Shown piece by piece: positions 1 to 9,282 of a DNA stretch of 56,293 nucleotides (positions are counted from its first letter, which is position 1; every line of letters starts with the position of its first letter). This DNA is from Planctomycetia bacterium (GTDB lineage: Bacteria > Planctomycetota > Planctomycetia > Pirellulales > UBA1268), in NCBI GenBank assembly GCA_021414115.1, contig JAIOPD010000086.1, forward strand, positions 1 through 56,293. The letters run 5' to 3'. Both the position numbers and the translations under genes were made by a program. The notes under the pieces are model-generated. The model ran no database searches and was not told where the DNA came from. It saw only the letters and a program-made list of their open reading frames with translations.

Positions 1-818
1 TGCAATGGCGGGGCAAGGGCGACGGTGGCCCGTTCCGCCAGCAGGCCACGATCCTCACCGACGATCCCCGCCGTCCGGAACTCGTGTTCGTCGTGGAGGG
101 AGCGGTCGTGCCGACGTGGAAGGCTCTGCCCGACACCGTCGCTCTCCCCCGCGTCTCGGCATCGACCGGCGACAAGGGGACGGCCGACATTTTCACCTAC
201 GGCGCGGCGGCACCGAGCGTCACCGAGGTGACGCTCGACGATCCGCAGATTGCCCATCTTTTCTCGCTCTCCACGGAGCCTCTCGATTCGGCCGCGATTG
301 CGGCGGAACCCGGTGCGACCGGCGGCTTTCGGCTCGTTGTCGACGTGAAGCCCGGATTGCCGCTGGGGCCGCTGAAGAGGCTGGTTCGCGTGGTGTTTCG
401 GATGCCGGAAGAGGTAACGGCCGAAATCCCGATTGCAGGAACGGTCGGGGGTGACCTTGTCATGGCGGGGCCGGGATGGGATTCCTCTCGGCAGGCGCTC
501 CTGTTGGGGACGGTCTCCGGCAAGGCGGGCCTGCGCACGAGGGTGTTTCTCACGGCCAAGGGACCGCATCGCGACAGCGTGCGGCCGACGGTGCGGGAGG
601 TGGTGCCCGATTCGCTTCAGGTGACGGTTGGCGAAGGCCGGCCGATCGGCACCGGGGGCGTCGTGCGGATTCCGATCGACATCGTCATTCCGGCGGGCAG
701 CCGGGCAGTCAACCACCTCTGTTCCCAGCAGGGGCCGGCTGGCAGGATCGTGTTCGATACAGGCCATCCTGGGTCGCCGGAGTTCACGATCCCCGTCTGC
801 GTCGCCGTCGGACCCTGA
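1..818 (+). CDS. DUF1573-type protein, 5' end cut by window
   Basis: The frame is open from the left edge (codons start at base 3), so only the C-terminal 271 residues are seen. The fragment carries the pattern typical of DUF1573 proteins (Ig/ASH-like beta modules): a segment ending in DDP.RPEL.F.VEG.V, followed by repeated beta-rich stretches ending in phrases such as R.VF.MPEEV and I.G.V.GDL. The DUF1573 assignment follows from this pattern and from how common the family is in planctomycete secreted proteins. The stop lies 14 nt before the next start, so it is probably co-transcribed with the multihaem cytochrome downstream. Molecular role is unknown; an extracytoplasmic structural or binding role is inferred. 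Confidence 0.6.
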   Translation, partial: QWRGKGDGGPFRQQATILTDDPRRPELVFVVEGAVVPTWKALPDTVALPRVSASTGDKGTADIFTYGAAAPSVTEVTLDDPQIAHLFSLSTEPLDSAAIAAEPGATGGFRLVVDVKPGLPLGPLKRLVRVVFRMPEEVTAEIPIAGTVGGDLVMAGPGWDSSRQALLLGTVSGKAGLRTRVFLTAKGPHRDSVRPTVREVVPDSLQVTVGEGRPIGTGGVVRIPIDIVIPAGSRAVNHLCSQQGPAGRIVFDTGHPGSPEFTIPVCVAVGP

Positions 819-832
819 AGACGAACCCATTC

Positions 833-2395
833 ATGAATCACGAGATCCTCCGTCGGTCGCTTCCTGCCACGTGCGTTGCGGCAGCCTTGACACTGGCCTG
901 CCTCGCCGCCGCCCCCGACCGCGGTGTTGATGTCGCCGACACCGTCGTGGAGACCTTCCGCCAGCGCAATGGGGCGATCTTCAAGGACTGGCCCACGCCT
1001 CGGGCGGTGGTCGTCGTCACCGGCGAACTCGACGGCTACATCGAGCCCTGCGGCTGCACGGGCAAGGAGAATCAAAAAGGCGGCCTGAGTCGCCGTCAAA
1101 ACTTCCTCCGGGCGATTTCGGCTGCAGGCTGGCCGCTGGCAGCCGTGGACGTGGGCAACCAGGTGAAGCGTTTTGGCCGCCAGACGGAGGCGAAGTTTCA
1201 GTCGATCGTCGATGGTCTGCGGGCCATGCAATACGCAGCCGTGGGCTTCGGCCCGGGCGACCTGCGACTCCCGGCCGAGGAGCTCGTCGCCGGCGTGGCG
1301 GCCGTGGGCGATCAGCCGACGCCGTTTCTGAGCGCGAACGTGGGGCTGCTCGGCCTCGACGCCAACATCACGCCCAAGTTTCGCGTCGTCGAGATCGGTG
1401 GCCTCACGATCGGGATCACGAGCGTGCTCGGCGACAAGGAGATCGAGCGCATCAAGAATGCCGACGTCGAGTTTGCCCCGGCTGCCGAGGCGATCGCCAA
1501 GGTGGCGGCCGAACTGGCCAAGGCCGGCTGCGATCATCAGATCCTCTTGTCGTTTTCCTCGCCTGAGGAGACGAAGGCACTGGCGGCGAAGTATCCGCAG
1601 TTCGACATCGTGGTGACGGCGGGCGGTGCTGACGAACCGCCGCTGGAACTTTCGTCGCTGTCTGGCGGCGCGAAGCTCGTGGAACTCGGCCACAAGGGGA
1701 TGTTCGCGGTCGTGATCGGATTCTTCTCCGACAAGACGTCGCCGGTCCGCGGTCAGCGGGTGCCGCTTGACGCCCGGTGGGGCGAATCGAAGGACATGAT
1801 CGACCTGCTCGGGACGTATCAGAAAAAACTCGAGACGCTCGGACTCGACGGCCTGGGGCTCGTGCCGATCCGTCATCCCACGGGCCGCAGATTCGCCGGC
1901 AGCGAGGCCTGCGCCGAGTGCCATCAGCACGCCTACGACGTCTGGAAGGACACACCGCACGCGACGGCCCTGGCGACGCTCGAGGAGCAGCGGCCCCGTC
2001 GCGATGGCGATCCGGAGTGTTTGTCGTGCCATGTCGTGGGATGGGCGCCGCAACGCTTCGAGCCCTTCGAAGGGGGCTTTACCGGCATGAAGACGACGCC
2101 CCAGCTCGCCCATCAGGGGTGCGAAAACTGCCATGGCCCGGCCGCCGCCCACACCGCCGTCGAGCGCGGCGACGTCCGCGCCAGCGAAGCCGAGCGCGAC
2201 CGGCTCCGCCAGGAACTCGTGCTGACGCTCGCGACTCCAGAAGGGAAGCAGAAGGCGGTGAACAACTGCCTGGAGTGCCACGACCTCGACAACAGTCCGC
2301 AGTTCGAGTTCGACGAGTATTGGCCGCAGGTCGAGCACAACGACCCAAAGCAGGCCGACGCCACGAAGGCGGAAGCCGCCGTCGCGACGCCGTAG
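833..2395 (+). CDS. Multihaem c-type cytochrome with UshA-like metallophosphatase N-terminal half
   Basis: A 520-residue protein starting at ATG 833, where an N-terminal signal peptide (hydrophobic to about residue 28) follows directly. Residues about 60-330 resemble the UshA/5'-nucleotidase metallophosphatase fold, including the PCGC...GGLSRR signature seen in this family next to multihaem domains. The C-terminal third holds four CxxCH haem-binding motifs at Cys360 (CAECH), Cys396 (CLSCH), Cys430 (CENCH) and Cys479 (CLECH), as in cytochrome c554-type proteins. It should be exported and haem-loaded in the periplasm. Electron transfer is likely from the family; the N-terminal catalytic role is uncertain because the usual metal-ligand set (DxH, GDxxD, GNHE) is not evident. 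The next gene is convergent, and a composite REPIN-like repeat fills the gap. Confidence 0.8.
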   Translation: MNHEILRRSLPATCVAAALTLACLAAAPDRGVDVADTVVETFRQRNGAIFKDWPTPRAVVVVTGELDGYIEPCGCTGKENQKGGLSRRQNFLRAISAAGWPLAAVDVGNQVKRFGRQTEAKFQSIVDGLRAMQYAAVGFGPGDLRLPAEELVAGVAAVGDQPTPFLSANVGLLGLDANITPKFRVVEIGGLTIGITSVLGDKEIERIKNADVEFAPAAEAIAKVAAELAKAGCDHQILLSFSSPEETKALAAKYPQFDIVVTAGGADEPPLELSSLSGGAKLVELGHKGMFAVVIGFFSDKTSPVRGQRVPLDARWGESKDMIDLLGTYQKKLETLGLDGLGLVPIRHPTGRRFAGSEACAECHQHAYDVWKDTPHATALATLEEQRPRRDGDPECLSCHVVGWAPQRFEPFEGGFTGMKTTPQLAHQGCENCHGPAAAHTAVERGDVRASEAERDRLRQELVLTLATPEGKQKAVNNCLECHDLDNSPQFEFDEYWPQVEHNDPKQADATKAEAAVATP

Positions 2396-2447
2396 AGCGC
2401 ATCCGGGTTTGGTGGTGGGTCGGGGGCTCGATGGTGTTCGTTGCCGG

Positions 2448-2554
2448 GGAAGCCCGGAGCGCGAGCGACGGGGATCGGGGTGGTGACCCTTGCCAGTGAC
2501 GGGGAGCTGGTTGAGGTTGAGGGCGTATTCCCCGCGCTGGCGCTTGGGGCTTCC
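2448..2554. repeat. Composite REPIN-like element, copy 1 (107 bp)
   Basis: Left end is a type II core CCCGGAGCGCGAGCGACGGG (2453-2472, + strand). Right end is a type I core on the - strand (2530-2549, one loop base changed). Both cores are flanked on the outside by GGAAG/CTTCC, making terminal inverted repeats. It lies between two convergent genes. Same architecture as copies at 19356, 29733 and 32728. Confidence 0.75.
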
Positions 2555-2572
2555 TGACGGAAGACGCTCCCG

Positions 2573-3322
2573 CTATCCCAACTGGGCCATGGCCTCGTCG
2601 GGGATGTTGAAGTTGGCCGATACACTCTGCACGTCGTCGTGGTCGTCGAGACGCTCCACGAGGTCGAGCACCCTGCGGGCTGTGTCGACATCCTCGACGT
2701 CGACCGTGTTGGTCGGGATGCGGACGATCTCGTTCGTTTCGACCGTCAGGCCCGCCTTGGCGAGCGCGTCGACCACCGCGGCCATCACCGATGGTTCGCA
2801 GGTCACCTCCCAATGGTCCCCGGTGAGCTTCACGTCGTCGGCGCCGGCTTCGATCGCGATATCCATGAGCGTGTCCTCGCCGCAGGCGGCCTGCGGCAGC
2901 CGCACGAGGCCCTTCCGCTCGAAGAGGTAGGCCACGCAGCCCGTGCCGCCGAGCTTGCCCCCACAGAGTTCGAAGATCTTCCGGATCTCGGGGGCGGTGC
3001 GATTTTTGTTGTCGGTGAGGATCTCGCAGAGCACGGCCACGCCGCCCATGCCGTAGCCCTCGTAGAGCGACTCCTCGAGGTCGCCCCCCTTGAACTCACC
3101 GGTGCCGGTCTTGATCGCCCGCTGGATGTTGTCCTTGGGCATGCTCACGGCCTTGGCCGCGTCGATGGCATACCGGAGCCGAAGGTTGGCGTCGGGATCC
3201 GCGCCGCCATGCTTGGCGGCCACGATGATCGCCTTGGCGAGCTTGCTCCAGAGCTTGCCCCGCTTGGCGTCGATGACCGACTTCTTGCGGGCGATGTTCG
3301 CCCAGTGGGAATGTCCTGCCAC
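2573..3322 (-). CDS. yebC: YebC/PmpR/TACO1-family protein
   Basis: A 249-residue full-length member of the YebC family. The hallmark N-terminus MAGHSHW.NI..KK...D.KRGK.W is intact, followed by the acidic middle (YEGYG.GGVAV) and the C-terminal Y..L.E.LDDHDDVQSV.ANF.I pattern. YebC proteins bind DNA in some bacteria and act as translation factors relieving ribosome stalling in others (TACO1 in mitochondria); which applies here cannot be read from sequence. The start is GTG at 3322 with a good AAGGGAGG ribosome-binding site. It lies 74 nt after the HhH-GPD gene, at the end of the nusA-infB-rbfA run, which fits a translation-related role. Confidence 0.93.
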   Translation of the reverse strand: MAGHSHWANIARKKSVIDAKRGKLWSKLAKAIIVAAKHGGADPDANLRLRYAIDAAKAVSMPKDNIQRAIKTGTGEFKGGDLEESLYEGYGMGGVAVLCEILTDNKNRTAPEIRKIFELCGGKLGGTGCVAYLFERKGLVRLPQAACGEDTLMDIAIEAGADDVKLTGDHWEVTCEPSVMAAVVDALAKAGLTVETNEIVRIPTNTVDVEDVDTARRVLDLVERLDDHDDVQSVSANFNIPDEAMAQLG

Positions 3323-3396
3323 TCTCGATCCTCCCTTGCGATCCTTCCGCCGCCCCCCTCCGGTTTGCGGAGGAAAGCAGCCGCAACCGATCTCGG

Positions 3397-4626
3397 CTAC
3401 CTCGGCTTCCGTTTGCTGAGCTGCGATGAATGGTGATCGCCCTTCGTGTCTGGCCGCTTGCCGGTCGCCGGCTTCGCCGGCTTCGCGGTCGCAGGGGGCT
3501 TCTTCGCCGCCGGCTTCTCGGGCTCGGGGGCGGGAGCCATCTGCGGCTTGATCGTCAACGGCTTGCCGACGTTGGGTTTGACCACGAACGGCTTCGGTCC
3601 GGGCTTCCCATCGGCCGTCTTCTTGGGGCCGGAGCCAGCCGGCGGCATTGGCGTCTTACCGGCGGGTCGCGCGGCCGCCTGGGGGCCGGCGGGCCGGTGT
3701 TCCTCGGCGGCCAGGCGGGCGGCTTCGGCTGCCCGCAGCCCTTCCTTGCCCGCCGGAGGCGGCGGAGGCACGGGCGCGGGAAGCGGCTCACCACGTTTGG
3801 GCATCCGGTCCTTGAGCGCCGACGGATTCACCGCCTGCACGATCTTCTTCACCGTCGCCCCGTGGAGGTTGGTGAGGACGTCGATGCCGAACTGGTGGAG
3901 TTGGGTGCTGAACTCGATCCCGGACTTCTTGCCGATCAGCCGCTCGAGGCCGGCCACCTTGCCGGAGTCGTACTCCTGGTGCGTGATCATCCCGCAGACG
4001 TAGAGGGCCGCCAGCGCGCCCTTGTCGAGCGGGATCATGTGGCCGCCCAGGGCCGTCGTGGCGACGTACTGCACGACGAACGGCGGAATGCCGTGGATGT
4101 GCTCGAGCGTCTTGAGCCCATGCGCGAGCGAATGCTTCTTCGCGTGCTCGAGCGAGAAGTTGTACGTCGATTCGAACACCCCCTGCAGCACACGGCGCAG
4201 CGAAAGGGCGGCGTGGGCCGGGTCAGGCAGGTCGTGAAGCATCTCCGCCAGTTCGGCGACGGTGGTCACGCGAATCTCGTTGAGATCGAACGAAGACTCG
4301 ATCAGTCGAGCGAAGGCTTTTTCGGCGACGTCGGCCGGAGCGTTCTCGAGGCAGCAGGCGATCAGCACTTGATCGAGCAGCGGCCGGTTCGTATTCGGCG
4401 TGAACGGCTTGTACTGGGCCTTGAGCGCCTTGGCGAGCTTCGGGATGAGTTGCCCGCGTGGCGGAATCTTCTCCGGCACGGGCTTCGGAACGGGTTTCGG
4501 CGCGGCCGCCGCGGGCTTGAGCACCGGCTTGCCGGCAGCTGCTTTGGCCGCGGGCTTGGCCGCGGGCTTCTTCGGATTTCCGGCCGGCTTCTTGCCGCCG
4601 GACGATGGTCGCTTCGGTGCGGTCAT
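3397..4626 (-). CDS. Endonuclease III-like HhH-GPD fold protein with Lys/Pro/Ala-rich tails
   Basis: A 409-residue protein. Residues 1-50 are Lys/Pro/Ala-rich and positively charged. The core (about 60-265) is helical and resembles the endonuclease III (HhH-GPD) superfamily: PLLDQVLIACCLEN, LNEIRVTTV.ELAE.L and a hairpin region LEHIHGIPPFVVQYV followed by G.H.IPLDKG. The Asp of PLDKG falls where the catalytic Asp of Nth sits. The Lys of Nth (in VGRKTA) is replaced in IPPFVV, and no Cys-rich iron-sulfur motif is present. The C-terminal 120 residues are again Pro/Ala/Lys-rich. Its ATG overlaps the rbfA stop by 4 nt (ATGA), so it is probably translationally coupled to a transcription/translation operon. 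Nucleic-acid binding is likely; glycosylase activity is doubtful. Confidence 0.65.
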   Translation of the reverse strand: MTAPKRPSSGGKKPAGNPKKPAAKPAAKAAAGKPVLKPAAAAPKPVPKPVPEKIPPRGQLIPKLAKALKAQYKPFTPNTNRPLLDQVLIACCLENAPADVAEKAFARLIESSFDLNEIRVTTVAELAEMLHDLPDPAHAALSLRRVLQGVFESTYNFSLEHAKKHSLAHGLKTLEHIHGIPPFVVQYVATTALGGHMIPLDKGALAALYVCGMITHQEYDSGKVAGLERLIGKKSGIEFSTQLHQFGIDVLTNLHGATVKKIVQAVNPSALKDRMPKRGEPLPAPVPPPPPAGKEGLRAAEAARLAAEEHRPAGPQAAARPAGKTPMPPAGSGPKKTADGKPGPKPFVVKPNVGKPLTIKPQMAPAPEPEKPAAKKPPATAKPAKPATGKRPDTKGDHHSSQLSKRKPR

Positions 4627-5030
4627 GCGTCGTCCTGTGGTTGCTCCCCGGAATGATCGTCTGGCTGATGGTGGTCGGCCGCTGTCGTTGCCGGCAGCAC
4701 CTCACTGAGCATGCGGGCGATCTCGATCGACTTCTTGACGCCGCCGTCCAGTTCGAACCGCAGCCGTGGCGTGTACCGCGTCTCGATCCGGTCGGCGATC
4801 CGCGACTGGAGAAATCCTGCCGAGCGACCCAGCCCCTGGAGCGCCAGTTTTTCCCGAGCAGGTCCACCCATGATCGAAACGTGCACCGTGGCCGACCGCA
4901 TGTCAGGGGCCATTTCCACCCGCGTGACGGTCACGTCGCGTACCCGCGGGTCGCGCACTTCTGTGAGGATGGCCATGCTCACCACCTCTCGCACCGCCTC
5001 GGCCGCTTTCAGGAGTCGTCGTGTGCTCAC
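4623..5030 (-). CDS. rbfA: Ribosome-binding factor A
   Basis: 135 residues from GTG 5030. RbfA is a KH-fold protein that binds the 30S subunit and helps 16S rRNA 5'-end maturation. The sequence shows the family core: DPR...VTVTRVEM.PD...A.V.VS, LQ...G.....I..RI..R.TP.L.FE.D. The longer open frame upstream lies inside infB and has no family similarity, so GTG 5030 was chosen. It overlaps the infB stop by 4 nt (GTGA), and its own stop overlaps the next ATG. The C-terminus is short and His/Asp-rich. Confidence 0.93.
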   Translation of the reverse strand: MSTRRLLKAAEAVREVVSMAILTEVRDPRVRDVTVTRVEMAPDMRSATVHVSIMGGPAREKLALQGLGRSAGFLQSRIADRIETRYTPRLRFELDGGVKKSIEIARMLSEVLPATTAADHHQPDDHSGEQPQDDA

Positions 5031-7669
5031 GAGAGCGTCCGCGCGAATTCCTCGACGCGATAGCACTCGAGGATGTCGCCCTCCTTGACGTCGTTGAATC
5101 CCGCCAGTTTGATGCCGCATTCGAGGCCGTCACGAACCTCTCGGGCGTCGTCCTTCTCACGCCTCAGCGTCTCGATGCCGTAGTCGCCGATCACGCGACT
5201 GTCGCGGATCACCCGCAGGCGTCCGTTGCGGGCGATGATGCCGCCGATCACACGGCAGCCGGCGATCACGCCGAGACGACTGATGGAGAACGTCCGCTGC
5301 ACGACCGCACGGCCCAGATCGGTCTCCCGCTTCTCGGGAGCAAGCAGGCCTTCGAGTGCCTTCTTCAGGTCGTCGGTCACCTGGTAGATGATCTCGTAGC
5401 GGCGAACCTGCACACCCTTGTCTTCGGCGAGCGACCGGGCACGCTCGTCGGGCACCACGTTGAAGCCGATGATCACGGCGTCGGAGGCGTCGGCAAGCTG
5501 GACGTCGGCCTCGGTGATGCCGCCGACCGTTGCCTGCAGCACCCGCACCTTCACCTCGGGGTGATCCAGCTTCTGCAGTTCCTTGAGGATCGCCTCGATC
5601 GAGCCGCGAACGTCCGCCCGCAGGATGAGATTGAGCGTGGGGGCCTTCTCGGTGCCGAGGCGGTCGGCCAGATTCTCGAGTGTCACGTGGACCGGGGCAC
5701 CGGCGAGGTTGGACTGACGGCGGATATCGTTCCGCTTCACGGCCACCTCGCGGGCCATGGCGATCGATTCCACCTCTTGGAACCGGTCGCCTGCCCCCGG
5801 GGGCACATCGAGGCCGGTGACGAACACGGGCCGCGCCGGGCCGGCTTCCGTCACCTTGCGGCGGGTGAGCGTGTCGAACATCGACTTCACGTTGCCGCTC
5901 GCCTCCCCGCAGACCAGCGGATCGCCGATGTTGAGTGTGCCCTTCTGCACGAGCAGGCACGCCACCACGCCGCGGCCCTCGTGAATGGAGGCGTCAAGGC
6001 AGACACCGGCCGCGGTGCGGTCGGGGTTGGCCCGCAGGTCGTGGAGCTCGGCGATCGTGAGCAGCGTATCGAGCAGCGTGTCGACGCCTTCGCCAGTCAG
6101 CGCGCTGGTCTTGACGACTTCCGTCTCGCCGCCCCATTCGGTGGGCAGCAGTTCCGCCGCGGCAAGCTGCTGATAGACCCGCTGAACGTCGGCGCCCGGA
6201 AGGTCGATCTTGTTGATGCAGGCGACAATCGGCACACCAGCCGCCTTGGCGTGGCTGATCGCTTCTTCGGTCTGCGGCATCACACCGTCGTCGGCGGCCA
6301 CCACGATTACGGCACAGTCGGTGACGTTGGCGCCACGGGCACGCATCTGCGTGAAGGCTTCGTGGCCCGGCGTGTCGACGAACGTGATCGACTTGTCGTT
6401 GCGGTTGACCGTGTAGGCGCGGATGTGTTGCGTGATGCCGCCGCTCTCACGGGCCGCCACGTCGATGCCGAGAATCTTGTCGAGCAGCGACGTCTTACCA
6501 TGGTCGACGTGGCCGAGGAACGTGACCACCGGCGCCCGCGGCAGTTTTGCCGACGGATCCTCGTCGATCGCGTCGAATCCGGCGAGGAGATCCTTCTCGA
6601 GGTCTTCCGCCGTCTTGATGTCGAGTTGCACGCCAAACTCGGCAGCGAGCAACTCGACCGTGTCGCGGTCGAGCACCGTGGCCATGCTCGGCATCGTTTC
6701 CGTGCTGAAGGTCAAGAGTTTCTTGAGGACGTCGCTGGCCGACAAGCCGATCGCCTCGGAAAATGCCCGCACATTGCACGGCACCTGGATGGCCGCGTTG
6801 GTCTTCCGCGGGGCGGCGGTGGAGACGCCGGAGCCCTTGCGGGGCCGCGACCCGCGCCGACGACGGCTGGCGTAGTCGTCGTCGCCCATGCCGCGACCGT
6901 CGGTCCGCTTGCGATTCAGCTGCCGAATGGCACGTCCGCCGGGCGTGTCGTCCGCGGGTCCGCCTGCCTTGGAGGGCGTGCGGCGCGGCCTTACGCCCGG
7001 CTGCATCGGTGGCGGCACCGCCACCGGCCCACCACCCGCCGCACCGCGAAGCAGACCACCCGTGCGAGCCCGCTGGGCGTCGGCCGCCCTCTGCTGCTCG
7101 TGCTTTCGCATGTGATCGGCGAGCGGCTTCGCACCGCCAGCCTTCGCGCTGCGAATCGCGTCGAGCGGGAGTTTGACGTCGGGCTTCTGCGCGACTGGCT
7201 CCTGGGAAGCCGCCCGCGGAGTGATCGGCGCACGACCAGCAGCCGGCACGGGGGCGAGCTTGAAAGCGGGGCGCGGCACCGGCTTCGGACCATCGCCGCC
7301 CGGACGCACCATGGGCCGCGGCTTTGCTTCCGTGCCCGCGGGCTTGGGGGAAGCCGGCATTTCCGGCGGTCTGCCCTTTCCGCTCACGCCGGCGGGGGCG
7401 ATGTAATCTTCGCGCTTCAGCGTTTCCGGAGCGGCCACGGGCTTCGCCACCGCCGCAGGCGCGACGGGTTTGACGGGCGCTGCTGGGGCCGGCCGCTCAG
7501 GCGGCCGCGACTTGTTGGCGATGAACTCTTTGAGCTTGCCGACTTCCTCGTCGCTCATGCTCGCCAGCGCCGAACCCTTGTCCTGGATGCCGGCGCGCGT
7601 GCACAGCTCGACCAGCTCCTTGCTGTCGATCTTCAGTTCTTTCGCCAGCGTATAGATTCGGACAGCCAC
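5027..7669 (-). CDS. infB: Translation initiation factor IF-2
   Basis: 880 residues, starting at GTG 7669 with AGAGG upstream. The N-terminus has the IF2_N helical module ([21 protein letters not shown]), then about 300 residues of Pro/Ala/Arg-rich linker. The G domain carries G1 GHVDHGKT at about residue 386, DTPGHEAF and NKID. Domains II-IV follow, with a C-terminus ending in [15 protein letters not shown]-2 is the GTPase that brings initiator tRNA to the 30S subunit and promotes subunit joining. It lies 56 nt after nusA and is coupled to rbfA by a 4-nt overlap, the conserved nusA-infB-rbfA order. rimP is not upstream of nusA here. Confidence 0.98.
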   Translation of the reverse strand: MAVRIYTLAKELKIDSKELVELCTRAGIQDKGSALASMSDEEVGKLKEFIANKSRPPERPAPAAPVKPVAPAAVAKPVAAPETLKREDYIAPAGVSGKGRPPEMPASPKPAGTEAKPRPMVRPGGDGPKPVPRPAFKLAPVPAAGRAPITPRAASQEPVAQKPDVKLPLDAIRSAKAGGAKPLADHMRKHEQQRAADAQRARTGGLLRGAAGGGPVAVPPPMQPGVRPRRTPSKAGGPADDTPGGRAIRQLNRKRTDGRGMGDDDYASRRRRGSRPRKGSGVSTAAPRKTNAAIQVPCNVRAFSEAIGLSASDVLKKLLTFSTETMPSMATVLDRDTVELLAAEFGVQLDIKTAEDLEKDLLAGFDAIDEDPSAKLPRAPVVTFLGHVDHGKTSLLDKILGIDVAARESGGITQHIRAYTVNRNDKSITFVDTPGHEAFTQMRARGANVTDCAVIVVAADDGVMPQTEEAISHAKAAGVPIVACINKIDLPGADVQRVYQQLAAAELLPTEWGGETEVVKTSALTGEGVDTLLDTLLTIAELHDLRANPDRTAAGVCLDASIHEGRGVVACLLVQKGTLNIGDPLVCGEASGNVKSMFDTLTRRKVTEAGPARPVFVTGLDVPPGAGDRFQEVESIAMAREVAVKRNDIRRQSNLAGAPVHVTLENLADRLGTEKAPTLNLILRADVRGSIEAILKELQKLDHPEVKVRVLQATVGGITEADVQLADASDAVIIGFNVVPDERARSLAEDKGVQVRRYEIIYQVTDDLKKALEGLLAPEKRETDLGRAVVQRTFSISRLGVIAGCRVIGGIIARNGRLRVIRDSRVIGDYGIETLRREKDDAREVRDGLECGIKLAGFNDVKEGDILECYRVEEFARTLS

Positions 7670-7725
7670 TCGGACCTCTCTCGAAACGCCTCTCGCCGAA
7701 CTCCGTCATACAACCATTCCAGCCG

Positions 7726-9048
7726 TCACGATTCTGGAGAAACGTGCGGTGCGGACTCAGGTGTGACTTCCGCCACGCCTGCTTCCTCGGCCGCCGCCTC
7801 TTCTCCAGCAACGAGCGCCTCGGCGGCATCGGCGTCGGCCGTGGCCTTCGCGATCCGGTCCGTCTCCCGTTGCTTCCGCCGTTCGTCTGCCGCGGCAGCC
7901 TCGGCCATGCTGGCCCGCTTTTCCGCCTCTTCAACAATCGCGTCCACGGCTTCTGCGGTCAAGCCGCCCATTTCCATCAGATCCTCGGGCTCGATCACCG
8001 AGAGGTCGTCGTAGGAGAGGAAACCCTCGCCGACAAGCCGCTCCGCCACCGATTCGTCGAGGCCCTCGATCGACGAGAAGCCCGCGATCGCCCGCTCGAT
8101 CTGCTGGTCGAGTTCCTCGCGGGTCATGATCTCGATGTCCCAGCCGCAGAGCTTGCTCGCCAGACGGACGTTTTGACCGCGGCGGCCGATCGCCAGCGAG
8201 AGCTGATCCTCCCGAACCAGCACGATGCCGCGGCCGAGCATCTGGCAGAGGATGACTTCATCGACCTCAGCGGGCTGCAGTGCATTGGGCACGAGCACCT
8301 GAAGGTCGTCGTTCCAGCGGACAATGTCGATTCGCTCGCCGCCGAGCTCCTCGACGATGTTCTTGATGCGGTTGCCGCGGACGCCAACGCAGGCGCCGAC
8401 GCAGTCGATGCGGTTGTCAGAACTGATCACGGCTACCTTGCTGCGATATCCAGGCTCACGGGAGATCGCTCGGATTTCGATCACGCCGTCGGCGATTTCG
8501 GGAATCTCCTGCTCGAAGAGCCGCTGCACGAGCTGAGGACGAATCCGGGAAAGAATGATCTTCACCCGGCTCCCCACCTTGCGAACCTCGAAGATCGTAG
8601 CGCGGATCCGCTCGTTGGGATGATACGACTCGCCGGGGATCTGCTCGCTGCGCGGGAGGATCGCTTCCTGGCCGCCCAACGTGACGGTTGCCGTGGCGCC
8701 CTCGAAGCGGGCAACGACTCCCGACACCATCTGGCCCACCTGTTCCTCGAACTCGTCGTGGATCGAATCCCGCTCCGCTTCGCGGATCTTCTGGATGATC
8801 ACCTGCTTGGCCGTTTGGGCGCCGATGCGGCCCGAGAGTTCGGCCGTGTCGAGCGGCTGACCGTCGTGCGTGCCGCTGACCGTGCCGTCGGTGCGATCGA
8901 TGGAGACGGTGACCTGGGATGTCTCGCCGTATTGCCGCGTGAGGGCCGTGACCAAGGCTGCTTCGATGGCCTGGAACACGATCTCCTTGTCGATGTTCTT
9001 GTCGCGGTGGATCGCGTCGACGATGCGGAGGATTTCTTCGGGCTTCAT
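7726..9048 (-). CDS. nusA: Transcription termination/antitermination protein NusA
   Basis: 440 residues. The order is NusA N-terminal domain ([22 protein letters not shown]), S1 domain (about 130-200, [11 protein letters not shown]), two KH domains ([27 protein letters not shown] and [24 protein letters not shown]) and one HhH/acidic repeat ([21 protein letters not shown]). NusA binds RNA polymerase and controls pausing and termination. The tail after residue 380 is Ala/Glu-rich. The ATG has no strong Shine-Dalgarno. It is the first gene of the nusA-infB-rbfA run; a tandem 15-bp repeat lies about 90 nt upstream. Confidence 0.96.
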   Translation of the reverse strand: MKPEEILRIVDAIHRDKNIDKEIVFQAIEAALVTALTRQYGETSQVTVSIDRTDGTVSGTHDGQPLDTAELSGRIGAQTAKQVIIQKIREAERDSIHDEFEEQVGQMVSGVVARFEGATATVTLGGQEAILPRSEQIPGESYHPNERIRATIFEVRKVGSRVKIILSRIRPQLVQRLFEQEIPEIADGVIEIRAISREPGYRSKVAVISSDNRIDCVGACVGVRGNRIKNIVEELGGERIDIVRWNDDLQVLVPNALQPAEVDEVILCQMLGRGIVLVREDQLSLAIGRRGQNVRLASKLCGWDIEIMTREELDQQIERAIAGFSSIEGLDESVAERLVGEGFLSYDDLSVIEPEDLMEMGGLTAEAVDAIVEEAEKRASMAEAAAADERRKQRETDRIAKATADADAAEALVAGEEAAAEEAGVAEVTPESAPHVSPES

Positions 9049-9137
9049 GGGGTTCTCGGATGCCGACCGTGGAATGGAGCAGCCGGCACGGCCGACGCCA
9101 TATCACGACATGGGCGCCGAAACACCCGCCCCAGGAC

Positions 9138-9167
9138 CCCTGTGACGGGTATCCCTGTGACGGGTAT
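9138..9167. repeat. Perfect tandem 15-bp repeat upstream of nusA
   Basis: CCCTGTGACGGGTAT occurs twice in direct succession (9138-9152, 9153-9167), 90-120 nt upstream of the nusA start. The position suits a protein-binding site. The rest of 9049-9282 shows no gene; no convincing -35/-10 pair was found. Confidence 0.6.
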
Positions 9168-9282
9168 TTGGAAAGCGAATCCGCGAACCAGCAGCCATCC
9201 TCACGAGGAGAGCAACCCGTGGAAGGTAAGCCGTCTGGGAGAGACTGTCAAGAAGCGGCCGTCGTCCGCGGCCACCCCCGGA

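Noticed and set aside
5021-8014. Very long open frame (997 codons) on the + strand
   Set aside because: It is antisense to infB, composed of His/Arg/Val-rich sequence typical of the complement of high-GC coding DNA, with no motif.
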